From Acidobacteriota bacterium (GTDB taxonomy: Bacteria > Acidobacteriota > Terriglobia > UBA7540): a stretch of DNA of 59,158 nucleotides. Position 1 is the first letter of the stretch. The number at the start of each line of letters is the position of its first letter. The notes below the pieces were generated by a model. That model did not search any database, was not told where the DNA came from, and saw only the letters and a list, made by a program, of their open reading frames with translations. The DNA lies in contig JAJYLL010000016.1 of NCBI GenBank assembly GCA_021787735.1, positions 1 through 59,158 on the forward strand. Reading direction: 5' to 3'. The position numbers and the translations under genes were made by a program. Shown in pieces: positions 9,563-16,681 of this stretch.

Positions 9563-9591
9563 AAGTTTCCTGGAACGGCGCGTAGCCTGTC

Positions 9592-9620
9592 ATCCTGAGG
9601 AGTCGCTGGCGACGAAGGAT
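9592..9620. repeat. REP-like palindrome
   Basis: Between the kinase and aldolase genes there is a nested inverted repeat: an outer ATCCT/AGGAT pair (9592-9596 and 9616-9620) enclosing GTCGC-TG-GCGAC (9602-9613). The surrounding text (TCATCCTGAGGA...GACGAAGGATCT) resembles an intergenic repeat that I recall being scattered through acidobacterial genomes. I see no second copy in this window, so its repeat nature rests on recall. Confidence 0.5.
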
Positions 9621-9776
9621 CTTAGCGTTTGATCAGACTACCGACGCAGGAGCAGTTCGCAAAATCTGTCCTAAGGGCAATGCCGGGATTCTTCGCTTTG
9701 CCAAGCATAATCAGCGAAAAGGGCGCAGTGCTTCCTGGCGATACGGCCCTGTAATTACCAATGAAAGGACCCAACC

Positions 9777-10442
9777 ATGTCGTGGAACAGAGAAAAGGTC
9801 TTAAGCCGACTTCGGGAAGTGGGTGTTGTTCCCATTGTCCGTGTTTCGAATCCAGACGATGCGTTTAAGGCGGTCGAAGCTGTTGTCGCCGGCGGGGTCC
9901 CGGTGGTTGAAATTACGATGGGCGTGCCGAATGCCCTTCGCGTAATGGAGCACGTGGTTGAGCACTTTGGCGAGAGCGTCCTGCTGGGAGCGGGCACGGT
10001 GCTCGATTCAGAAACGTGCCGTGCGGCCCTGCTGGCCGGAGCAGAGTTTATCGTGACCCCGTCTCTTGACGTCAAGGTCATCGAGACGTCGCGGCGCTAC
10101 AGCAAAGCGTGCATTCCCGGCGCGCTGACTCCGACGGAAATCGTTGCGGCCTGGCAGTCCGGAGCCGACATGGTGAAAGTATTTCCGTGCGCTCCCGTGG
10201 GTGGGCCGCAATACATCAAGTCACTCCGCGGACCGCTTCCACAGATTGATTTTGTCCCGACTGGCGGCGTTGATCTTGAGACTGCGCCAGACTATATCCG
10301 GGCAGGCGCGGCCGCCGTGGCCGTCGGCGGCGAGCTTGTTTCCGGCAAGGCGGTCCGGGAAGGTAATACGGAAGTCATCACCGCTAACGCCCGCAGATTT
10401 CTGGAAGCCGTCCGGTCCGCCCGAGAGAGCCTGAAAAAGTAG
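9777..10442 (+). CDS. eda: KDPG/KHG aldolase
   Basis: This 221-residue class I aldolase cleaves 2-keto-3-deoxy-6-phosphogluconate to pyruvate and glyceraldehyde 3-phosphate. The general-acid glutamate E45 (VVEIT) and the Schiff-base lysine K134 (MVKVFPC) are in place, along with the phosphate-binding PTGGVD segment. The gene lies 214 bp after the probable KDG kinase gene, with a REP-like palindrome in the gap, and the pair forms the lower part of a uronate or Entner-Doudoroff-type route. A small CACAGG/CCTGTG palindrome at 10456-10469 follows the stop. Galactonate-derived substrates are an alternative. Confidence 0.9.
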   Translation: MSWNREKVLSRLREVGVVPIVRVSNPDDAFKAVEAVVAGGVPVVEITMGVPNALRVMEHVVEHFGESVLLGAGTVLDSETCRAALLAGAEFIVTPSLDVKVIETSRRYSKACIPGALTPTEIVAAWQSGADMVKVFPCAPVGGPQYIKSLRGPLPQIDFVPTGGVDLETAPDYIRAGAAAVAVGGELVSGKAVREGNTEVITANARRFLEAVRSARESLKK

Positions 10443-10508
10443 CCTGGCCGGGAATCACAGGAACCTGTGCATGGAAATCAGCAGGGCAGAAAATGACGCA
10501 AGCAGGCC

Positions 10509-11741
10509 TCAACCTTGCCTGATCGAGTGCATGAACAGCGTCATGTAGTTGCGCAGCGCGCTGGTAATCAAGAGTTGCTCGCGGACGTGCTTGTGGCCAA
10601 GCTGGCCCAGGCGTGACGCAAATGAAGGGTTGGAAAGCAGGTATCGCAACTGGTACGCCGTGCCTTCCACCGAGTGCACCAGCATTCCCGTCTGCTTGTG
10701 GATCACCTGGATAGGAATTCCCCCGACTGCCGAGGCCACAACGGGTTTCCTTTTCCATAGGGCTTCCGTGACTGTCAGCCCAAAACCTTCCCGAAGACTC
10801 TTCTGAATCACAATGGTTGAAGCGCGCTGCAGGGCATTGATTTCGAGTGCGCTCCACGGCGGCAGGTCGAGGATGAAGATGTCGGGGTCGCCAGCTGAAA
10901 CTTCCCGGACTTCGTCGAGCACCTTGCCGCCCTCAGGATCATCGGCAGCGCCGCCGCCGGCAAGGACCAGTTGGCAATCGAAATAACGCTTGACGATCTT
11001 GTAAGCCTCCACCACGCCGACGGGGTCCTTCAGGCGATCAAAGCGGGAAATCTGTGTGAGGATGGGCCGCTTGCGGTCAATTTCAAATCTGTCCAGCACT
11101 CCCCGGATGAATTCCGGCTCCAGCTCACGGTTTTTCTCAGATAGCGGGTCAATGCTAGGGTAGAACAGATATTGCGGGATCGGTAGCTGATGGGTGAAGT
11201 CCGGGGAAGAAAACAGGGCGCCATCGTAACGCAGCACGTAAGGTTCAAGGAAATTCCACACCTTCGGGTTCGGCTGCGACAGATCGATGTGGCAGCGCCA
11301 GATCCAGTGTCCTGCGCGGTTACTGCGCCCATTGATCAGGGCTACAGGCTGAGGATCATGGATCACCGTGAATTCGGAGTCCGTCTGAAGCCGCACCCTG
11401 TTTTGCTCGTTGTAGTCGAGGAAAATATCGAAGCAATCAGGCGACTTGTCAAAGGGTGCGCCGTGCAACGCATTATGAAATGCCTTTGTGATTTCAAAGA
11501 AATCGTTTCCGCCGGTAATTACGTCCCACCGGATGTTGATCCCAAGTTCCTTGAGCAGCGGGACCAGACGACTTAGAATTTCAGCCACGCCTCCGCCGAC
11601 CGAGGTTGAATTTACCATTTGGACGGTCCGTCCCTTCAGCAAGGCGGCCAGTGCATGAAGCTCCTGAATCTCCGGCGTGCCTACAACCGGAATGTAATCT
11701 TCCAGATGGATGGTGTGGGGTTCCCGCCGGGTCTCCGTCAT
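10509..11741 (-). CDS. treT: Trehalose synthase of the glycosyltransferase type (TreT)
   Basis: This 410-residue GT-B glycosyltransferase resembles trehalose glycosyltransferring synthase, which makes trehalose directly from an NDP-glucose and glucose. Visible features are the N-terminal VNSTSVGGGVAEIL glycine loop, the HDPQPVALI segment, and the C-terminal EGFGLTVTEALW motif with the E-x7-E pair of family 4. It is the last gene of the minus-strand trehalose operon and overlaps the preceding gene by 4 bp. The same operon also encodes the trehalose-6-phosphate synthase/phosphatase route, so two independent trehalose syntheses sit together. Some relatives are annotated only as group 1 glycosyltransferases; the context makes TreT the better call. 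Confidence 0.82.
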   Translation of the reverse strand: MTETRREPHTIHLEDYIPVVGTPEIQELHALAALLKGRTVQMVNSTSVGGGVAEILSRLVPLLKELGINIRWDVITGGNDFFEITKAFHNALHGAPFDKSPDCFDIFLDYNEQNRVRLQTDSEFTVIHDPQPVALINGRSNRAGHWIWRCHIDLSQPNPKVWNFLEPYVLRYDGALFSSPDFTHQLPIPQYLFYPSIDPLSEKNRELEPEFIRGVLDRFEIDRKRPILTQISRFDRLKDPVGVVEAYKIVKRYFDCQLVLAGGGAADDPEGGKVLDEVREVSAGDPDIFILDLPPWSALEINALQRASTIVIQKSLREGFGLTVTEALWKRKPVVASAVGGIPIQVIHKQTGMLVHSVEGTAYQLRYLLSNPSFASRLGQLGHKHVREQLLITSALRNYMTLFMHSIRQG

Positions 11742-12394
11742 GAGCCAATCTCCTGGCTGACCAGATGGAGAAGCTGCTGGCAGGCCGCTTCCAGCGTGTT
11801 GGTGTAAATATCAATGCGGTTGGCACGCTGCGCCAGATCGTCCAGGCCCAGACCAGTGGAGAACCACAGCGAGAAATCGTTGCTTCGCAGGTGCAGCCGC
11901 AGTCGCGAAGTGACAAAGTGATAATGGAAAGAAGCGTTGCTCAGCGTCTCAAGGATTTTCCCGAAATCCTCCAGCGTTTGCGCCTCAAGGCCCAAGGGAA
12001 GTGAGACCTCGATAGCCTCCGAGAAATAGAAGGGCTCAAAGGCTTTTTGCTGCGCCCGCTCCGGAAAAGCCTGGCAGTAATCTGCCACCAGCGACCGGAG
12101 ATCCTTTCTCAGGTCCTCGAGATTGGCATACTCGCGAAGATCAAGAGCCGCCAGTTGCTCGGCAAGTTCCGGAAGGTTGCAGCCTGCCATGATCCACTGC
12201 GCAAAGTCATCGGAAAAACCTTCCGTCAGGAAATGGTGGCGGCGCAGGCTGTGAAAGGTATGGTAAAAAATAGAGGCTTCACTGCATTCGCCGAGCCCCT
12301 TGGAGAGTTCAGCCAGCCGCGTGGCCCGCTGGTTGCAGATGCAGGTCAGGTACGACGCCGTGGCGAATTGAAAAGGCTGTTGTGCCCTGATCAA
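11738..12394 (-). CDS. DUF5752-like protein of trehalose operon
   Basis: This 218-residue soluble protein is predicted to be mostly helical, with no signal peptide or membrane segment. It matches my recollection of the DUF5752 family, which occurs beside TreT-type glycosyltransferases. Aromatic-rich patches (FYHTFHSLRRHHFL near residue 44, FHYHFVTSRLRLHL and FSLWFSTGLGLDDLA in the C-terminal half) suggest a ligand- or partner-binding surface. It overlaps otsB by 4 bp upstream and treT by 4 bp downstream, so the three are probably translated in step. No catalytic motif is recognised; a role in controlling or holding together the trehalose enzymes is inference. Confidence 0.7.
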   Translation of the reverse strand: MIRAQQPFQFATASYLTCICNQRATRLAELSKGLGECSEASIFYHTFHSLRRHHFLTEGFSDDFAQWIMAGCNLPELAEQLAALDLREYANLEDLRKDLRSLVADYCQAFPERAQQKAFEPFYFSEAIEVSLPLGLEAQTLEDFGKILETLSNASFHYHFVTSRLRLHLRSNDFSLWFSTGLGLDDLAQRANRIDIYTNTLEAACQQLLHLVSQEIGS

Positions 12395-13242
12395 GTGAGC
12401 GTTCCCTCTAGCTTCTTAAGAGACATCAAAACCTCGGCCGGACCTCGCACGAAGAAATTCGCCTTCGTCTCCCGGAACCTACCCACCCGTATTGTGACAC
12501 CGTTCCGGAGCAGGGCAAAAGCTGTTTCGTCGGTTGTATCGTCTCCCGCATAGATGACCAGCTTGCGTCCTGGAATCTGTTTTAACAGGTCCTTTGCAGC
12601 CAGGCCTTTGTTTCCCATGTCTGCGGGATAAACTTCCCAGATCTTTTTCCCCGACATCAGTTTGAATCCGGGTCCCAGCTTGGCCAGCGCTTCTTTAACG
12701 ATTGCGCGGGCTTTCTCCACGGCTGGTTTGCGGGCCGCCCGATAATGGACGGCAAAGCAGGCTCCTTTGTCCTCCAATCTTATTCCTGGTACGTCGGCAA
12801 TTTGTTGCCGGACCCAGTCCATTGATTTTCGAAGCTTGCGCGTTCCCGGCAGGATAGGAGGCTTTCCGTTGCTGCGTTCCCAGCCGTGCACTCCAAAATA
12901 GATGGCGCCGTCGACCTGCGCCCGCCGCTGCAGGTCGCCGAGCTGACGTCCGCTGATGAAGCAGAGCGTGACTTTCGGATGCTTTACCAGCCGGCGCAAC
13001 ACCCCCCGAACGGGAGCGCCCAGGAACACGTCATTGGGTTGGCGGCGCAATCGCACCAGCGTCCCGTCGAAATCAAGAAACACTACGATTCGGCTTGCAT
13101 GGCGAATCCGCCTGCCCACTTTTTCCCAGCAGCCCAAAAGGTGGTTTGGCTGCAGATTGTTGCGGGACGAAGGGCCCTTGGGCGAGCCTTTCAGGATTTT
13201 CGATTCCCCTGGGAGGTGGTGGGCTGGACTGGTTTTTATCAT
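12391..13242 (-). CDS. otsB: Trehalose-6-phosphate phosphatase
   Basis: This 283-residue HAD-superfamily phosphatase removes phosphate from trehalose 6-phosphate. The nucleophile motif DFDGT (D57 and D59), the SGR motif II and the C-terminal GDDTTDE motif with metal-binding aspartates are visible. It lies 74 bp after the synthase fusion gene and overlaps the DUF5752-like gene by 4 bp. The first 45 residues before the HAD core are polar and unusually long; a shorter start is possible, but no better in-frame ATG stands out. Confidence 0.9.
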   Translation of the reverse strand: MIKTSPAHHLPGESKILKGSPKGPSSRNNLQPNHLLGCWEKVGRRIRHASRIVVFLDFDGTLVRLRRQPNDVFLGAPVRGVLRRLVKHPKVTLCFISGRQLGDLQRRAQVDGAIYFGVHGWERSNGKPPILPGTRKLRKSMDWVRQQIADVPGIRLEDKGACFAVHYRAARKPAVEKARAIVKEALAKLGPGFKLMSGKKIWEVYPADMGNKGLAAKDLLKQIPGRKLVIYAGDDTTDETAFALLRNGVTIRVGRFRETKANFFVRGPAEVLMSLKKLEGTLT

Positions 13243-13316
13243 GGCAACGGGTCAGGACCGGCCTTCCGGACAGAAAGCTCTTCAACGCGTTCTCTTGGAA
13301 AGTCGGATTGTTTTTG

Positions 13317-15575
13317 CTACTGGACTTTCAGGGATTCCGGCCTGTCAAGCCGGATTTCTGAAAGTTCGCTAACGAGGCTCGCCGCCCAGCGGTAAACATT
13401 ATGTTCCCTGACAACGCGCCGCATTCGTTGCATGCGGAGCCTTTTTTCTTCGAGATCCATCGTCAGAGCAAACCGGATGGCTTCCGCCAGTTGCTCGGTG
13501 TCGTACGGATTGACGATCAGCGCATCGCGCAGTTCGCGGCATGCCCCAGTGAACCGGCTAAGGATCAGAACGCCCTGGCCGTCGCTGCGCGTTGCGACAA
13601 ACTCCTTGGCCACCAGGTTCATCCCGTCATGGAGTGAAGTCACCAGGCAGAGATCGGCAGCCTGGTAGTAACGCACGATCTCCTGATGGCTGTGGTGCCG
13701 TTTGAGCAGGATAATCGGTTTCCACGCGCCCTTCTGAAACCGGCTGTTGATGCGATTGGCCTCCGATTCGATCTCTTCCACCAGATCGCGGTATTGCTGG
13801 ATGTCAGTCCTGCTTGGGGCACCGATCTGAACAAAGCTGAACTTGCCCTGATACTCGGGGCACTTTTCGAGGAAGCGCTCAATGCCCCTGAACCGCTCCA
13901 CGATTCCCTTTGTATAATCCATGCGGTCCACGCCCACGCCCATCAGCGTTCCTTCCGCGCTCAACTCCCCGAAGAGTTCTTGCGCGTCGGGCGGGGTTGC
14001 CTGGTTTTGCGAGTGCGCCGTTTCGTTATTAAACACAACACTGATCGGGAATGGGCGGACCAGTGTGAAATGTCCCCTTCGGTTGACCGCAAATCGGTCC
14101 CATTCAATGCGGCATTCCAGCGTGCGATCGACCGTTTCAAGGAAATTATTGCAATGGTTCTGAATATGGAACCCGGCGAGGTCGGCGCCCAGCAGTCCGT
14201 CCAGCAGTTCGCGCTGCCACGGACAGATTCCGAACGCTTCAGCGTTCGGCCAGGGAATGTGCCAGAAGATTGCGACGCGAGCGTCCGGCCGCTTCTCCTT
14301 CACCATGCGGGGCAGCAGCGTGAAGTGATAATCGTGGATGAGGACGGCGGGTTCCTGCGTTCCCTCCATCTCTTCCAGGAGGGCCGTTGCGAACTTCTGG
14401 TTAACGGTTCTGTACTGCCGCCAGTCGGCTTCGCGAAACGTCGGACGCGTGTGGGCAATGTGGCACAAAGGCCAGAGACCTTCATTGGCAAAGCCGAGAT
14501 AATACCCTTTTTCTTCTTCCTTGCTCAACCAGACCCTTCGCAGCGTGTAATGCGGGTCATCGGGAGGCACTCGCAGACGGTCCTTGTTATCCACCATTTG
14601 GCGATCCGCGTTCCCCGCACCGCTTGCCACCCAGGTCCCGTCGCAAGCCCTCAATATCGGCTCAAGCGAAGTCACCAGACCGCTGGCGGGCACCAGGCAC
14701 TCGATCCCCCCGTTCTTGTGAACGTGTATATAAGGTTCGCGGTTCGAAACCGCAAAAATGGGCTTGTTGCGAAAGTGATTCCGCACGTGTAAGCGCAGCC
14801 GTTCGGCAGTCCAGACAGCCTCGCCCACCTCGCGCAAGTGCGCCTCTTCATCTGCTGCCGTGCGTGCAACCTCCAGAGTTTTGGCCAGTTGCGTAACCTC
14901 GCGCGCGATCGGCTGGAATATTTCCTCTGCGGGCAGGGTGGCGGATCGAAGTCCCTTTCCGGTCCGCAGCGCGCGCAGCCACTGTGCCGTTTTGGTGACA
15001 GGTTCCAGGATGCTGATGCGGATGATCAGAAGGCAAATGAAAGCGACAAGGATGGTTTCAACAAGAAGCCGGAGGAATGTGTCGCGCCAGAGGCGCAACG
15101 ATTGGGCCTCAATGAAGCTGGCGTTGTGATAAAGCGCCAGTACCCCTTCCACGCCCCCGTTCCCATGGATTGGAAGCGCATAAACCTCCATGGGTACGCC
15201 GTTCAGGTTAAAGAACTGGCTGACTCCCTTGTCATTAAGTATTGCAGCCTTGACCGCAGCAGGAGCTTTATCCAGTTGTGTTTCCAGCGTGCTCGCAACG
15301 GCTATCTTGGTGCCGTTCGTTGCATAAACTGCGACGCCGTCAAGGGCTTCCCGGTTTTCGAAACGGTCAAGAAGCAGCTGCAACTGTCCCCAGGACTGAC
15401 CGCTGAGCAGGGGTTCGACATTGTCGACAAGGCTTTCAGCCAGGATCTCCGCGCGTTTCTCCAGATCGCTACGCAATGCCCGTTTTTGCGACCGGACCTG
15501 AAAATATGCGAAGACAAAGGCCACCATCGCTATGCTGATCGAGAGAGATATGATTAGCCTGTGCCTGACGCGCAT
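13317..15575 (-). CDS. otsA: Membrane sensor-like module fused to trehalose-6-phosphate synthase
   Basis: This 752-residue fusion starts with a transmembrane helix (about 7-26), an extracytoplasmic region of about 135 residues, and a second helix (about 168-190). A HAMP-like linker and helical stretch (190-265) follow, with a GT20 trehalose-6-phosphate synthase from about 272 to the end. GT20 motifs present are VSNREP, HDYHFTLLP (414-422), GADLAGFH, VDRMDYTKGI with R551 and K556, and DGMNLVAKE (650-658). Ordinary OtsA is about 460-500 residues and soluble. The N-terminal architecture is that of chemoreceptors and sensor kinases. The enzyme would sit on the cytoplasmic side of the membrane and may respond to an external or osmotic signal; that part is inference. 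It is the first gene of the trehalose operon. Confidence 0.88.
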   Translation of the reverse strand: MRVRHRLIISLSISIAMVAFVFAYFQVRSQKRALRSDLEKRAEILAESLVDNVEPLLSGQSWGQLQLLLDRFENREALDGVAVYATNGTKIAVASTLETQLDKAPAAVKAAILNDKGVSQFFNLNGVPMEVYALPIHGNGGVEGVLALYHNASFIEAQSLRLWRDTFLRLLVETILVAFICLLIIRISILEPVTKTAQWLRALRTGKGLRSATLPAEEIFQPIAREVTQLAKTLEVARTAADEEAHLREVGEAVWTAERLRLHVRNHFRNKPIFAVSNREPYIHVHKNGGIECLVPASGLVTSLEPILRACDGTWVASGAGNADRQMVDNKDRLRVPPDDPHYTLRRVWLSKEEEKGYYLGFANEGLWPLCHIAHTRPTFREADWRQYRTVNQKFATALLEEMEGTQEPAVLIHDYHFTLLPRMVKEKRPDARVAIFWHIPWPNAEAFGICPWQRELLDGLLGADLAGFHIQNHCNNFLETVDRTLECRIEWDRFAVNRRGHFTLVRPFPISVVFNNETAHSQNQATPPDAQELFGELSAEGTLMGVGVDRMDYTKGIVERFRGIERFLEKCPEYQGKFSFVQIGAPSRTDIQQYRDLVEEIESEANRINSRFQKGAWKPIILLKRHHSHQEIVRYYQAADLCLVTSLHDGMNLVAKEFVATRSDGQGVLILSRFTGACRELRDALIVNPYDTEQLAEAIRFALTMDLEEKRLRMQRMRRVVREHNVYRWAASLVSELSEIRLDRPESLKVQ

Positions 15576-15676
15576 AATGTAATTTTTATATCGCCCTTCT
15601 CAAGATCATCCCCGGAAGGGAACTTTGTAACTAAAAGTTGGCGAATAATAGCGTCGTGCAGCTAAGATTCGTTGAC

Positions 15677-15706
15677 TTGAAATGCTTCCTGATTGTTCAT
15701 TATAAG
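15677..15706 (+). promoter_or_regulatory. Probable sigma70-type promoter of the SDR gene
   Basis: TTGAAA at 15677-15682 and TATAAG at 15701-15706 are separated by 18 bp. A GGAGGT ribosome-binding site at 15715-15720 follows immediately, so the leader would be very short. The promoter points away from the trehalose operon, in the divergent gap. Confidence 0.5.
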
Positions 15707-15722
15707 GCAAGATTGGAGGTGA

Positions 15723-16433
15723 ATGGTGGATTTTAAGGGCCGAGTGGCTATTATAACGGGTGGAACGGGTGCGCTGGGGCGTGCTGTTACGCTGGATTTA
15801 ATTCAAAGCGGTGCAAGAGTTGCCGTCCCCTACCGTGGGGAGAAGGGCTGGGAATCACTCCGGGCGGTGATTAAGGAAGATTCGGGACACCTGACCGGCG
15901 AGCCGGTTGATCTTAGCAATTCTGCGGAAGTTGACCGTTTTGTGGCCAGGGTAGTGGACAGTTTCGGTCGCATGGACTTCCTGGTGTGCGTGGCGGGAGG
16001 TTTTGCTGCAGGTAAGAGCTTCGAGAGCGATGACCAGGCATGGGCGAATATGATTGACCTCAACCTGATGAGCGTTGTCAGGATGCTCCGGACGGTAGTT
16101 CCTGTCATGGTTCGCCAGGATTTCGGGCGGATTGTCACCGTGGCAAGTGGGGCCATCCTGAAGGGCGGAGGAGCCGGGATTTCTCCCTACGCGGTCTCGA
16201 AAGGAGCAGTACTCCAACTGACCGAGATCCTTGCTCAGGAACTCGAGAAGTGCAATGTGCGCTCACATTGCATCCTGCCCGGGACCATGGATACTGAGGC
16301 GAACCGTGAGGCGATGCCAAAAGCCGATTTTTCAAAATGGGTCAAGACCGAAGATGTGGCACAAGTCATCCATTTCCTGCTGAGCGACAAGTCGCGTGCC
16401 GTGCGAAGCGTCGCGGTGCCTGTGCTGGGGTAG
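15723..16433 (+). CDS. Short-chain dehydrogenase/reductase
   Basis: This 236-residue classical SDR has the nucleotide-binding motif TGGTGALG at about residues 12-19 (alanine where the usual pattern has the second glycine), a VAGG segment near residue 90, and the catalytic YAVSK tyrosine-lysine pair near residue 158. The C-terminal part is a little short and lacks the usual DGG ending. Substrate is unknown. The ATG follows GGAGGT by 2 bp. It stands alone between the divergent trehalose operon and the GH3 gene. Confidence 0.82.
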   Translation: MVDFKGRVAIITGGTGALGRAVTLDLIQSGARVAVPYRGEKGWESLRAVIKEDSGHLTGEPVDLSNSAEVDRFVARVVDSFGRMDFLVCVAGGFAAGKSFESDDQAWANMIDLNLMSVVRMLRTVVPVMVRQDFGRIVTVASGAILKGGGAGISPYAVSKGAVLQLTEILAQELEKCNVRSHCILPGTMDTEANREAMPKADFSKWVKTEDVAQVIHFLLSDKSRAVRSVAVPVLG

Positions 16434-16681
16434 GGCAAGGTGGAGGCTTAGAGGCTATTTTCGGAGAAGGTCCCGTGCAGAAGGCCGACGCAACGACGAA
16501 TGCGGAGCATCGGGGAGTGGCATTACGGGCCGGTCCCCTGAGATTCCAGTGAAATTTGCTTGACGATAGAAAACCTCTGGATTAGCGTTGCTGGAGTCAA
16601 ATAGAGCTTGCGTTGTGGCCTCGCATTGCTCAGGGGAGAGCCATTTGACGTGGCTTCTATGAAATATCGGGTAGGCACATT

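Noticed and set aside
13686..14792. Long open frame on the plus strand inside the synthase fusion gene (368 codons)
   Set aside because: It is antisense to a gene with clear catalytic motifs, has no family features, and high G+C codon bias easily leaves such frames open.
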